Source of the DNA: Aigarchaeota archaeon
Lineage (GTDB): Archaea > Thermoproteota > Nitrososphaeria_A > Caldarchaeales > Wolframiiraptoraceae
Length of the DNA: 37,787 bases
NCBI GenBank assembly: GCA_025059205.1
Contig: JANXDS010000007.1
Span: 1 to 37,787, forward strand
Direction: 5' to 3'
Positions 7,875 through 15,860 of this stretch are shown piece after piece (position 1 is the stretch's first letter; each line of letters starts with the position of its first letter). The translations under genes and the position numbers were made by a program. A model generated the notes under the pieces. That model did not search any database, had not been told where the DNA came from, and was given only the letters and a program-made list of their open reading frames with translations.

Positions 7875-8914
7875 AAGTCTATGAGGTCAGTATAGAAATC
7901 CTCACACCGCTTATAGTTGCCAGACCATTTACTGGCAACATAGCTAGACAGGAGACGGATTACATATCGGGCCAGACTTTAAGGGGCTCTTTCCTTTTTA
8001 AGTCCTATGTCGAAGGAAGGAAGGATAAAGTAGAGAGTGAGAACAAAAATCCCAAGCTCATCTTCCACCCAGCATATCCACTAATTAACGGAAAGATTGC
8101 CACACCGGCTCACCCCTTCATCTACAAGTGTAAAGTCTGTAAAGAGGTGGTGGATTACCTACCTGCCCTTATTGACTCAGGTTTTAACATTGATGCTGTA
8201 CTTCCTCCTGAGGCATGTCCCAATGGGCACATATTTGTCATGAAGAGTTTAGGAGGTGAACTCGTTATTAAGGATGGACATAGTATTAAAAGTGTAAAGG
8301 TTAGGCGAGCGAGGGTCGAGAACGTCGGGATAAACAAGATATTCAGGACGTCAGAAGTCGGTATGACATACAACTATGTTTGCATAGCGCCTGGTCAGAA
8401 GTTTAAGTCGTTAGTAGTCGACTTGGACGCCAAAGATATGTTAGAAGGGTTAGGCTACGATTTAAAAGTGCCGTACAAACTTCAGCTCGGAAGGGGGGCC
8501 ACGAGGGGCTTAGGTTATATCGAGATTAGGATCAAAGAGTTAAGGCTTGAGGACATCGTAAAGGAGCTGGAGCTAAGGGCAAAGGCTTATAGCCCTCACG
8601 TACTTCTTTTGGCGAAATCGCCTATCTTCTCGATAGGCTATGATAGTGATTTGATGAAGGTGCGTCTCCATCATGAGCTTTCATCCCTAAAGTACGATGG
8701 TGGATGGATACCGAAACTCGTTTACTACTCGGGCTTCAGTCTTGCCAGCAGATTGCCAAAGGCTAGGCTTAAGTGCGCCTCGCCGGGCTCTCTATACCAC
8801 TACACACTCTCAAACGGGTTAGACAAGGGAGCAATAGAAGAATTAACAAAGGTGACCCTAGTTGGACTACCGCCTCATAATCACCTAGGCCTTAACATAT
8901 TGGAGGTTGTGTAG
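7871..8914 (+). CDS. csx10: Csx10-like RAMP (Cas5-type subunit of type III-D), CTG start
   Basis: About 347 residues starting LKVYEVSIEILTPLIVARP. Csx10-type features in order are: DYISGQTLRGSFLF (about 34-47); the NPKLIFHPAYPL block with following C-x2-C and a later Cys/His (CKVC...ACPNGH), likely a zinc site; FRTSEVGMTYNYV...GQKF; LQLGRGATRGLGYIEI; and a C-terminal LPK...ASPGSLYHY segment. Csx10 is the Cas5-like protein that holds the crRNA 5' tag in III-D complexes, and this call defines the subtype. Starting at the first canonical GTG near 8144-8147 would remove the entire first RRM strand and the SGQTLRG motif, so CTG 7871 is strongly preferred. Confidence 0.8.
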   Translation: MKVYEVSIEILTPLIVARPFTGNIARQETDYISGQTLRGSFLFKSYVEGRKDKVESENKNPKLIFHPAYPLINGKIATPAHPFIYKCKVCKEVVDYLPALIDSGFNIDAVLPPEACPNGHIFVMKSLGGELVIKDGHSIKSVKVRRARVENVGINKIFRTSEVGMTYNYVCIAPGQKFKSLVVDLDAKDMLEGLGYDLKVPYKLQLGRGATRGLGYIEIRIKELRLEDIVKELELRAKAYSPHVLLLAKSPIFSIGYDSDLMKVRLHHELSSLKYDGGWIPKLVYYSGFSLASRLPKARLKCASPGSLYHYTLSNGLDKGAIEELTKVTLVGLPPHNHLGLNILEVV

Positions 8915-9790
8915 ATGAATCTGGGACTTCATGAGACGCTTCGTGATAGAGCCATAATCGAAGTTACCTTAGTACCCTTCGACGACAAACCCTCACCTGT
9001 CCACGTGGGTGGTGGTGCCGAACTCGTTAAGACGATAATCCGCTTTCCGGTTAATGGAAAGCTCATACCCATAATTCCTGCAGAATCCATAAAGGGAGTC
9101 TTAAGATCTGAAGCGACGAGGATAGCCAAGAGACTTACGTGGGACGGCGACGTAGACATTTCTGTGAAGGCCCATACCAAAAAGGACATTCATAAAGTAG
9201 AGGAAGGGTCCTTTAAGGACAAGGCCCAAGCCTTCATTATGCAGGTATTCACGAAAACTCAGGTTGCGGAGGTTCAAGATAAAGCGGTCGAAATTTATGC
9301 CTCCGTCTTTTGCCCCATCTGCAGACTCTTTGGATCCAGGTATCTCGCTGGAAAGCTGAATATAACCGATGCGATACCCGAAGGGAGTTCAAGGATCCTA
9401 GCATACACATCCGCACCCATCAATAGGAGTACTAAGACTGTTGAAGAGGGAAGACTCTTCACCATCGAATACATAGAACCTTCACCGGATCTAAAGTTTA
9501 AGTTTACCATAATTGCCGACAACTTGAGCGGACAGAAGGAGGCCGTGCTGCTAGCCATGCTCCTAGAGTTTCTACTAAGCTCAGGTATTAGGATAGGAGG
9601 CGCCAAAAGCAGAGGCTATGGTTTGTTAAAGATAGATGAAGGTACGTCCTACGTCAAATACGTTACATTCAAGACGAACGGTGTAGACCCCGAACAAAAA
9701 CTGGAAAACATCAGGAAGCTTCTAATGAAGGATGGGCACTACAGTAGGATGTTGCTCAAAGAATACATTAAGCTACTCAGGGGCGTCTAG
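8915..9790 (+). CDS. Cas7-family RAMP protein (RAMP 6), probably non-catalytic
   Basis: 291 residues. RAMP motifs are AIIEVTLVPFDDKPSPVHVGGG, LIPIIPAESIKGVLRSEA, FCPICRLFGSRYLAGK, RLFTIEYIEPSP and GIRIGGAKSRGYGLLKI. The loop after the first strand reads GGGAELVKTIIRF without the Asp seen in RAMPs 1, 2 and 4, so it probably binds but does not cut RNA. A charged, Lys-rich insertion occupies about 75-115. ATG at 8915 follows the csx10 stop directly and GGAGGT lies at about 8902-8907. It is the last clear cas gene. Confidence 0.85.
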   Translation: MNLGLHETLRDRAIIEVTLVPFDDKPSPVHVGGGAELVKTIIRFPVNGKLIPIIPAESIKGVLRSEATRIAKRLTWDGDVDISVKAHTKKDIHKVEEGSFKDKAQAFIMQVFTKTQVAEVQDKAVEIYASVFCPICRLFGSRYLAGKLNITDAIPEGSSRILAYTSAPINRSTKTVEEGRLFTIEYIEPSPDLKFKFTIIADNLSGQKEAVLLAMLLEFLLSSGIRIGGAKSRGYGLLKIDEGTSYVKYVTFKTNGVDPEQKLENIRKLLMKDGHYSRMLLKEYIKLLRGV

Positions 9791-9792
9791 AA

Positions 9793-9802
9793 GGTAAGGA
9801 GG
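9793..9802 (+). promoter_or_regulatory. Orphan Shine-Dalgarno-like sequence before the 165-residue gene
   Basis: GGTAAGGAGG sits just after the stop of the last RAMP. The nearest canonical start in the following frame is ATG 9842, about 39 nt away, too far for normal use. The frame is open back to the stop at 9788. Translation might begin earlier at a non-canonical codon. Confidence 0.3.
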
Positions 9803-9841
9803 AACGTAGCAAGCCCATTTAGACCTGCGTTCCATTGTATT

Positions 9842-10339
9842 ATGTTTATAGAGATGTTTTGTTCCAAACTCTTAAAAGCTTTGACAGAAGATTTATGTTA
9901 CGTTAAAACTGCAAACGTTGAGAGGCGTCTTATGAGGAAAAGCCTAGGATTGAAGAGCATTCCTTTAATCATCGCAAAAATCATCTTCTTTGTTTACGGT
10001 TTCGCATGGACTCTTAAAAGGCGTTCAGTCAAATCGCTGAAAGACGTCTATAAGCTTTTTTACTTAGACTTTCTTAGGTTGCACGAAAAGTATGTGGAAA
10101 TTGTGAGACTTGACGATGAGGTACTCATCACGCGCTGTAGAAATCCGTGTCCAATACTCAACCTATCCCTCTCGCTTAATATTGACACGAAAATATCATG
10201 TAATATGGTATCGGAACCTGTTTGTAAATACGTGCTACGCAGGCTTGAACCAAGGCTTGTGTTCGAAAGAAACTACGAGCACATAAGACCTTACAGCGAT
10301 AGTTGCGAAGAAACTATCCGTTGGGGAAACAAAGTGTGA
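9842..10339 (+). CDS. Unrecognised Cys-rich protein downstream of the cas operon
   Basis: 165 residues; family not recognised. The N-terminal part is basic and helical with a hydrophobic stretch (LKSIPLIIAKIIFFVYGFAW, about 37-56). The C-terminal part has an ordered set of cysteines: C-x3-CP (CRNPCP), then ISC, PVC, and a final FERNYEHIRPYSDSCEE. Such spaced cysteines suggest a metal or Fe-S/heme ligand set, but no function can be given. ATG 9842 is the first canonical start; a strong Shine-Dalgarno at 9793-9802 hints at an earlier one. The same strand and short gap (51 nt) suggest co-transcription with the cas genes, though it may be unrelated. It converges on the next gene with 20 nt between. 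Confidence 0.65.
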   Translation: MFIEMFCSKLLKALTEDLCYVKTANVERRLMRKSLGLKSIPLIIAKIIFFVYGFAWTLKRRSVKSLKDVYKLFYLDFLRLHEKYVEIVRLDDEVLITRCRNPCPILNLSLSLNIDTKISCNMVSEPVCKYVLRRLEPRLVFERNYEHIRPYSDSCEETIRWGNKV

Positions 10340-10359
10340 TAAAATAGAGGACCTTAAGT

Positions 10360-10806
10360 CTAACCTTTCTTTACTTTCTCCCATTCTTCGATTTCACCTT
10401 CAACAACCCTAAAGACGGGGTTTGGCTCAATACGCTTAGGATCCAAATTTTTCAGCATCTCAAACCTGTTCTTATCACGCTTTTCGAGCTTCTTGATTAG
10501 GTGATTGAATTCGTATTCCAGCTGACCTCTGGTTACGGTGATGACACCAAGAAGATGGACTTCACGTATCTTTGAAAGGTCGAAGGAGTAAAGCCTCTTC
10601 TTCGCCTCAAGATAAATTTGGAAAAGATAAGCATCTATCAGGTCTATGGGTCTTTCGTATTTTTTAAACCTCAGGATCTGCGGATGTTTTTTGTAACCCT
10701 TAGTCCTGCCTTCTAAGACCCGCTTAGCCAGGAGTCCCTCCCTCCACACGGCAACTAAACCTACTCGGTCAAGATACTTAGGGTGGATAGACCATAGCCT
10801 GACCAT
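10360..10806 (-). CDS. Pyrimidine dimer DNA glycosylase/endonuclease V-like
   Basis: 148 residues. The start MVRLWSIHPKYLDRVGLVAVWREGLLAKRVL and the HPQILRFK segment are typical of the archaeal/bacterial Pyr_excise family related to T4 endonuclease V. It would remove UV-induced pyrimidine dimers and nick the abasic site. It may have a catalytic N-terminus close to the initiator residue, as in T4 EndoV. The length fits the family. It lies downstream of glnA on the same strand with a 125-nt gap, so it is likely transcribed separately. Confidence 0.8.
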   Translation of the reverse strand: MVRLWSIHPKYLDRVGLVAVWREGLLAKRVLEGRTKGYKKHPQILRFKKYERPIDLIDAYLFQIYLEAKKRLYSFDLSKIREVHLLGVITVTRGQLEYEFNHLIKKLEKRDKNRFEMLKNLDPKRIEPNPVFRVVEGEIEEWEKVKKG

Positions 10807-10931
10807 GATGTTCTGAAATAGGATAAAGTATTCCAGCTTACCTATAAAGCTGAAATTCCCTCAGCCGTTAACATGAGATATTCGTAGATCATTAGGAGTT
10901 TGATGACTGATCGAAATCGTCCATAGTTAAA

Positions 10932-12395
10932 CTATACATCGAAGTAAAGGTAAAACTCATAAGGATGCGGCCTCAAAGAGATCTCTAAGTGCTGCCTCTT
11001 CGCCATCTCTAACATAACTTCCACGAGTGAATCGTCAAAGACTGGCTTTAAGAATTCCCTGTCACTCTCCAAACACTCTACGGCTTCCATTAAGCTTCCT
11101 GGTAGCTGCTTTATTCCTAAGAGCGCCCTCTTTTCCGGTGGCATCCGGTATATGTCCTCGTCGACAGGGTCGCCGCAATCTATCTTCTTCTTTATGCCGT
11201 CCAAACCCGCCATCAATATAGCGGCAAAGCATAGGTAAGGGTTGCAGGATGGGTCTGGTGTCCTGAACTCTATCCTCTTCTTTGATGCATTCGATTTACC
11301 AACATGGTATACAGGTATTCTGATGTTTGCAGACCTGTTGGCCCTGCTCCATGCTATGAAGACTGGTGCCTCGTAGCCCGGAACGAGTCTCCTATATGAA
11401 TTAGTGGTAGGTGCGACTATCGCTGCCAAAGCCCTGCTGTGTTCCAGCAGACCACCGCAAAAATACCTACCGATCTGGCTCAGCTCCGCGTAGGTATCAT
11501 CTGGGTCGTAGAATGCGTTCTGACCGTCCCTCCATAAACTGCAGTGAACGTGCATCCCAGACGCGTTGTCCATGAAAACGGGTTTTGGCATCATCGTGGC
11601 CACGAGTCCCATTTGGTGTGCAACGTTCTTGACAACGTATTTGAGTGTCACGGACTTGTCGGCCATCCTCGTCAGCGTGTCATATTTCATATCTATCTCA
11701 CACTGACCTGCCGTCGCGACCTCGTGATGGTGGGCTTCCACTTCTATTCCAAAGTAGTCAGTAAGTATTCTTGCACACTCATTCCTAAAATCCATCAAGG
11801 TGTCCTGGGGCGGCGCTGGGTAGTAGCCCTCCTTAAACCTTATCGGATATCCTGTACCGACCGACCACGGTGCCTCCCTCGATTCTATACTGTAGCTCTG
11901 ACCTCTCGATGGTGTTTGAACATCCCAGCAAACTTTATCGAAGACAAAGAACTCTATCTCGGGCCCCCAAAATGACGCATCAAAACCCATCTTCTTGAGC
12001 TCCTCCTCGGCTCTTTGAGCTACAGCCCTTGGGTCTCTTTCGAACCTTCCCTTTCCAAGGCCCCAGTAAACGTCGCACAGCATCCTGGCGGTCTTTGTTG
12101 AGTTCGTTGACCAAGGAATTATGGCGAAAGTAGACGGATCAGGTTTGAGAACCATGTCGGACTCTTGTATCTCGACAAAACCCCTTATTGATGAACCGTC
12201 AAGTTTAGGAACGCCGATTTCGAACGCTTGTTTGTCTAGGTATTCAGTAGTGATCGTTACGTGCTGGAGCTTTCCCGGAATGTCTGTGAATTGAAGATCT
12301 ACGAACCTTACACACTCCTTCTTTAAGAGCTCCATAACCTTCTCGATTTGACGTGCACCTTCCTCTTTTTCTTTAGATTGCTCGAGCACTTTCAT
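10932..12395 (-). CDS. glnA: Glutamine synthetase, type I
   Basis: 487 residues, slightly longer than typical GSI because of a charged N-terminal helix. It makes glutamine from glutamate, ammonia and ATP in the cytoplasm. Visible landmarks are RFVDLQFTDIPGKLQHVTI, PDPSTFAIIPW, FWGPEIEFFVFD, EAHHHEVATAGQCEIDMKYDT (metal ligands), NASGMHVHCSLW, the RRLVPGYEAPVFIAWS segment and KKRIEFRTPDPSCNPYL. The loop DIYRMPPEKRALLG lacks a clear adenylylation Tyr context, so control is probably by feedback and transcription. A TATA box lies about 46-56 nt upstream, with palindromes beyond. An NrpR-like repressor encoded at 21088-22065 is a plausible regulator. Confidence 0.97.
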   Translation of the reverse strand: MKVLEQSKEKEEGARQIEKVMELLKKECVRFVDLQFTDIPGKLQHVTITTEYLDKQAFEIGVPKLDGSSIRGFVEIQESDMVLKPDPSTFAIIPWSTNSTKTARMLCDVYWGLGKGRFERDPRAVAQRAEEELKKMGFDASFWGPEIEFFVFDKVCWDVQTPSRGQSYSIESREAPWSVGTGYPIRFKEGYYPAPPQDTLMDFRNECARILTDYFGIEVEAHHHEVATAGQCEIDMKYDTLTRMADKSVTLKYVVKNVAHQMGLVATMMPKPVFMDNASGMHVHCSLWRDGQNAFYDPDDTYAELSQIGRYFCGGLLEHSRALAAIVAPTTNSYRRLVPGYEAPVFIAWSRANRSANIRIPVYHVGKSNASKKRIEFRTPDPSCNPYLCFAAILMAGLDGIKKKIDCGDPVDEDIYRMPPEKRALLGIKQLPGSLMEAVECLESDREFLKPVFDDSLVEVMLEMAKRQHLEISLRPHPYEFYLYFDV

Positions 12396-12440
12396 TAACT
12401 TTCACCTGTGTATTTTACGCCTTTTCTTCTAAACGAATAC

Positions 12441-12451
12441 TATATTTAAAC
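12441..12451 (-). promoter_or_regulatory. BRE/TATA promoter of glnA
   Basis: Read on the minus strand: AAAAAAGTTTAAATATAG, a textbook archaeal BRE plus TATA box, 46-56 nt before the glnA ATG. Transcription should start about 25 nt downstream. Confidence 0.8.
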
Positions 12452-12491
12452 TTTTTTTTCTGTACATTTGTATCAATTTTATAAGATAGGT

Positions 12492-12536
12492 GAACATTTG
12501 TTTAGTAAACGTTCGATTCGGAGGGGAATTATCCTC
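12492..12536. promoter_or_regulatory. Two palindromes in the glnA/kaiC-like intergenic region (candidate operators)
   Basis: The divergent gap 12396-12725 (330 nt) has no gene. It contains an imperfect palindrome at 12492-12514 (outer arms GAACATTT/AAACGTTC) and a second at 12521-12536 (GAGG--AATT--CCTC). Both lie 40-85 nt upstream of the glnA TATA box. Neither matches the methanogen NrpR operator GGAA-N6-TTCC. The remainder, 12540-12725, shows nothing recognisable beyond a weak A/T-rich promoter before 12726. Confidence 0.4.
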
Positions 12537-12725
12537 AATGAATATAATTTTATCTTGTAAATCTTTTGATCCCCGGTAGTTTTGGGAGGTTATGGCCAAT
12601 TGTCAAACGACCTTCATGCTAAACATTCAAGGCGCAGCATAAGCGCATTTCCAAGTCCGGTTCAGATGATCCGATAGAGTTTGTGTGAAACGTTTTTGAG
12701 TAAGACATACGTAATAAAATAGGAA

Positions 12726-13463
12726 ATGGTCGAAAAGGTCGAAACGGGCATACCGGGATTGGACGAAATACTTAATGGAGGCATTCCTAGGAGGAACGTA
12801 GTTTTACTTTCTGGTGGACCTGGTACGGGAAAATCGATACTTGGTCAACAATATCTTTACAATGGATTACTTCGTGGAGAACCAGGAGTGCTGGTGGTTT
12901 TAGAGGAACACCCGGTCCAAGTGAGAATATCCATGTCGCAGTTTGGATGGGACGTAAGAGCATACGAAGAGAAGAACTTATTCGCAATAGTCGATGCGTT
13001 TACTGCAGGGATAGGTGAGGCAGCGAAAAGAGAAAAGTACGTCGTGAGGGACCCGGGAGATTTTCAGGTCCTGCTAGATGTAATAAGAGACGCTATAAAG
13101 GATGTAAACGCGGAAAGGGCTGTAGTGGATTCAGTCTCGACCTTATACATAACGAAGCCTACCATGGCTAGGGGCATGATTCTACAACTGAAGAAAGCCC
13201 TGTCCGGGATGGGGTGCACTTCGATACTAATCTCTCAAGTAAGCGTGACCGAGAGGGGGTTCGGCGGTCCAGGTGTAGAACATGCCGCTGATGGTATAAT
13301 CAGGCTCGACTTAGATGAGGTTGACGGAGAATTAAAGCGCAGCATAATCGTCTGGAAGATGCGTGGTACATCACACTCCATGAGGCGACATCCCTTCGTT
13401 ATAACCAATAAGGGAATAGAGATAAGAGCGACCGAGACTATAAAGATTAGTGATAGAACATGA
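12726..13463 (+). CDS. KaiC-like RecA-superfamily ATPase
   Basis: 245 residues, a single KaiC domain. It begins [26 protein letters not shown]. Walker A is GGPGTGKS (30-37), a tandem Glu pair follows at 60-61 (VLEEHP), and Walker B Asp135 is in AVVDSVSTL. Archaeal single-domain KaiC-like proteins are ATPases, often with regulatory or signalling roles; the substrate is unknown here. There is no Shine-Dalgarno before the ATG, suggesting a leaderless message. The TGA overlaps the ATG of the HTH gene that follows (ATGA), a pairing common in TACK archaea. Confidence 0.9.
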   Translation: MVEKVETGIPGLDEILNGGIPRRNVVLLSGGPGTGKSILGQQYLYNGLLRGEPGVLVVLEEHPVQVRISMSQFGWDVRAYEEKNLFAIVDAFTAGIGEAAKREKYVVRDPGDFQVLLDVIRDAIKDVNAERAVVDSVSTLYITKPTMARGMILQLKKALSGMGCTSILISQVSVTERGFGGPGVEHAADGIIRLDLDEVDGELKRSIIVWKMRGTSHSMRRHPFVITNKGIEIRATETIKISDRT

Positions 13464-13936
13464 GCGAGGAAGTCTCTCTTGCACCCTTAGGCAAGGAACA
13501 GATACATAAACTTGAGTCCGCTCTCCTTATAGGTACAATACTTAGGGGCGATGTTTTGGAGGAGTTGAGAGATCCTTCAGAAAGGTTGACATGGGTTGAC
13601 TCGCTGGCCGTAGCTGCGGCAGTTATCGCAAGAGAGAGGGCAAAGATGACGGTGCCGCAGATAGCTGAGGATATAGGTAGAAGCGAAGTAACAGTAAGGA
13701 ACCACCTCACGGGAAAAACCAGGGCGGGTCAACTAGTTCGTCAAACGTTAGAGAGGTTCGCCAAAGAGGGTGTAAAGATAGAGTTACCATCGGTTTCAGC
13801 TAGAGAGTTAGATGAGTTGAAGAAGCAGTTAGAAGAAGAGAAGGAAAGGACGAAGAGGCTAGAGGCGTTACTCGGCGAAGTGAAAAATTCGCTAAACAAT
13901 CTTATGGAAAAGTTAGAAAGACATATGAAATCTTAA
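13460..13936 (+). CDS. HTH regulator coupled to KaiC-like protein
   Basis: 158 residues. Residues 1-60 form a helical lead-in ([17 protein letters not shown]). About 62-85 is a clear helix-turn-helix, [23 protein letters not shown]. The final 45 residues are a coiled coil rich in Glu/Lys/Leu ([20 protein letters not shown]). This matches the probable KaiC-associated regulatory protein family seen next to KaiC-like genes in crenarchaea and relatives. Overlap with the ATPase gene suggests they act together. DNA targets are unknown. Confidence 0.82.
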   Translation: MSEEVSLAPLGKEQIHKLESALLIGTILRGDVLEELRDPSERLTWVDSLAVAAAVIARERAKMTVPQIAEDIGRSEVTVRNHLTGKTRAGQLVRQTLERFAKEGVKIELPSVSARELDELKKQLEEEKERTKRLEALLGEVKNSLNNLMEKLERHMKS

Positions 13937-14008
13937 ACGTACATAATATAGCGCCTGTACTTTAAAGGGGTCGTATTTTAGTCGTCCACTGTATGATTTT
14001 ATAAGTGA

Positions 14009-14017
14009 TTTATAAAA
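14009..14017 (+). promoter_or_regulatory. TATA box of the PurM-like gene
   Basis: TTTATAAAA at 14009-14017 in an A/T-rich stretch, 47 nt before ATG 14064. GGGAG at 14052-14056 is the ribosome-binding site, which favours ATG 14064 over TTG 14058. Confidence 0.6.
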
Positions 14018-14063
14018 ACGTTTATAGCGACTTACTTGAGCAAGTAGCTTTGGGAGATTGATA

Positions 14064-15119
14064 ATGGTCCAAAAGGATCTACCACGAATCGGAAAATTGA
14101 CACCAGAGGTCTTCAACGAAATAATATTCCCTAAAACCGGTGCTTCAGACTGTGAAGTACTGGTCGGTCCGAAGCACGGTTTTGATGCGGCGGTCCTGAG
14201 GGTTGGGGACAAAGTGATGGTTGTTGCCGAAGACCCAACATTCGGTGTGCCATCCTGGGGCTGGAAACAATTCGGATGGGGCGTTGTTCATATATGTGCC
14301 AGCGACGTCGCGGTCTTTGGTGTAAGGCCGAAGTACATGACGATATGCCTACTGCTACCATTAAATACACAACGGAGTGTTTTGGAGGAAATATGGAACG
14401 CGATACATGAAGAGTGTGTTAAGCTTGGCATAACGATCGTTGGAGGTCATACTGGCGTTTATGGAGGAATATCTTACCCACTAAACGGAGGATGTACTAT
14501 GTGGGGGTTTGCTGATGACGGCAAGTACGTTACACCAGGAGGTGCTCAGGTCGGGGACAAAATTTTAATCACGAAAGGGGCAGCGATCGAAGCAACGGCG
14601 ATTCTTGCGTTACAGTATCCCAAAACGCTCACAAGGGCTTTTGGTCATTCGCTCGTTAAAAGAGCGCAGGACCTATATTGGCAGATGTCGGTTGTTGAAG
14701 ATGCCCTCACAGCCTTTGATGCAGGAGGGGTTACTGCGATGCACGACGCAACAGAAGGAGGTGTCCTTGGAGGGATCTACGAGGTTGCTGAAGCGAGCAA
14801 CGTCGGAGTTAAAGTATACTTAGACAGGATCAAGATCTCTGAGGAGACTAAGAAGATATGCGAGTTCTTTGGAATAGACCCCTACAAATCAATTAGCGAG
14901 GGGACTCTCGTATTGACCGTGAGACCGAATAGTGTAGAAAGCGTCGTGAATGCCTTAAAGATTAAGGGCATAGAGGCCATGGTCGTTGGTGAAGTGACGG
15001 ATCCGGCTCATGGACGGATAGTTGTTTCGAATGATGGAAAGGAATTTGAGCTGGAATTTCCGGATGAGGATCCATTCTGGAAAGTCTTCTTCGAAACGTT
15101 AGAAAAGCCTGACGTTTGA
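14064..15119 (+). CDS. AIR synthase-related (PurM/HypE/ThiL-like) ATP-binding protein
   Basis: 351 residues. N-terminal PurM-type half: GKLTPEVFNEIIFPKTG, then DAAVLRVGDKVMVVAEDPTFG with the acidic ATP/metal residues, followed by ASDVAVFGVRPKYMTI and the VGGHTGVY loop. C-terminal half: MHDATEGGVLGGIYEVAEAS. This architecture is shared by PurM, HypE, SelD and ThiL. Archaeal relatives of this length are usually annotated only as AIR synthase-related. It is followed 13 nt later by a ThiN gene, so a thiamine-related role is possible, and HypE-like maturation is an alternative. I do not assign a substrate. Confidence 0.82.
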   Translation: MVQKDLPRIGKLTPEVFNEIIFPKTGASDCEVLVGPKHGFDAAVLRVGDKVMVVAEDPTFGVPSWGWKQFGWGVVHICASDVAVFGVRPKYMTICLLLPLNTQRSVLEEIWNAIHEECVKLGITIVGGHTGVYGGISYPLNGGCTMWGFADDGKYVTPGGAQVGDKILITKGAAIEATAILALQYPKTLTRAFGHSLVKRAQDLYWQMSVVEDALTAFDAGGVTAMHDATEGGVLGGIYEVAEASNVGVKVYLDRIKISEETKKICEFFGIDPYKSISEGTLVLTVRPNSVESVVNALKIKGIEAMVVGEVTDPAHGRIVVSNDGKEFELEFPDEDPFWKVFFETLEKPDV

Positions 15120-15132
15120 GTGTGTGTTGTGA

Positions 15133-15732
15133 ATGACCCTTTCGATTGAGCAAGAAAAGGACATTATTCTGGGGAATCTTGTTAGGGCCGTGCAGATACT
15201 CGAATCGTCAGAATATTTTGGACTTCTCATGCCGGAGGTTAGAATCAACATCGTATACTCTATGGAAAACGCTTCGCGCCCCGATGAGGTTGCGGGCATC
15301 GATGGACGCATAACTCTGGTAAACGGTAGAATCAAGGCCGCAGGGTATCCTAGGTTTGGAGCTTCGGACCATATGGCAAGACTCATAATAGAGGTTAGAA
15401 AGTATGATAGGAAGTATAGAGCTGGAATAAACTTTGCCTGGACGCCGGAGATATCGACTTTTTTGGAAGAGTATTGTAGAGAAAGAGGCTGGGATTATGC
15501 GGGAATAGACAGAAGATTAGAACCTGAAGAATTTTCATCGGTAGAGAGGAGGAGCATGCCATGGAAGATAAGAACACTCGTGGAGAGGTGCGGGGGCAAG
15601 GTACCAAAGATATTCTATGAGGGGCCAGGCTTAGGTAAAGAACCACTTACTGTGTTGCTGGGAAATGATGCCGTAGAAGTAGCTACCGAGGTAGTTGAAA
15701 TATCCAAACAGTATGCCTTGAAGCATAGGTAA
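15133..15732 (+). CDS. thiN: Stand-alone ThiN-domain protein (thiamine-phosphate synthase type)
   Basis: 199 residues, covering one ThiN domain without the ThiD kinase or HTH found fused to it in many archaea. Diagnostic segments are EVRINIVYSMENASRPDEVAGIDGRI, AAGYPRFGASDHMARLI, the RRLEPEEFSSVERRSMPW block, and KIFYEGPGLGKEPLTVLLG near the end. ThiN joins HMP-PP and thiazole phosphate to make thiamine phosphate; stand-alone or HTH-fused forms can be regulators. ATG 15133 has weak upstream purines only. It is in a likely operon with the PurM-like gene. Confidence 0.82.
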   Translation: MTLSIEQEKDIILGNLVRAVQILESSEYFGLLMPEVRINIVYSMENASRPDEVAGIDGRITLVNGRIKAAGYPRFGASDHMARLIIEVRKYDRKYRAGINFAWTPEISTFLEEYCRERGWDYAGIDRRLEPEEFSSVERRSMPWKIRTLVERCGGKVPKIFYEGPGLGKEPLTVLLGNDAVEVATEVVEISKQYALKHR

Positions 15733-15757
15733 GTGCACGTTAATTTCAATAGAATAC

Positions 15758-15817
15758 TGGCACACTATTGGCACAATTAGACAGGAATGTTGTATAACGA
15801 GTGCTAAGTTATAAAAA
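15758..15817 (+). promoter_or_regulatory. Promoter with a direct repeat upstream of the membrane-anchored gene
   Basis: TGGCACA occurs at 15758-15764 and again at 15769-15775, 11 bp apart (one helical turn). The TATA-like GTTATAAAA follows at about 15809-15817, roughly 45 nt before the start of the next gene. The repeat is a candidate activator or repressor site. Confidence 0.35.
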
Positions 15818-15860
15818 TTCAAATATAAAGCTACATTAGGATACAAAATAGTCGCTAGGT

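Noticed and set aside
10807-10931. Possible C/D box sRNA in the gap between the glycosylase gene and glnA (TGATGACTGA on plus, CTGA on minus)
   Set aside because: The boxes are in the wrong order or spacing for a C/D RNA and no terminal stem is visible.
12481-12540. Methanogen-type NrpR operator (GGAA-N6-TTCC) before glnA
   Set aside because: No match with the correct spacing was found; the palindromes there have other sequences.
12540-12725. Possible sRNA with a GATGATC box upstream of the KaiC-like gene
   Set aside because: Only one weak C-box-like match, no D box and no stem.
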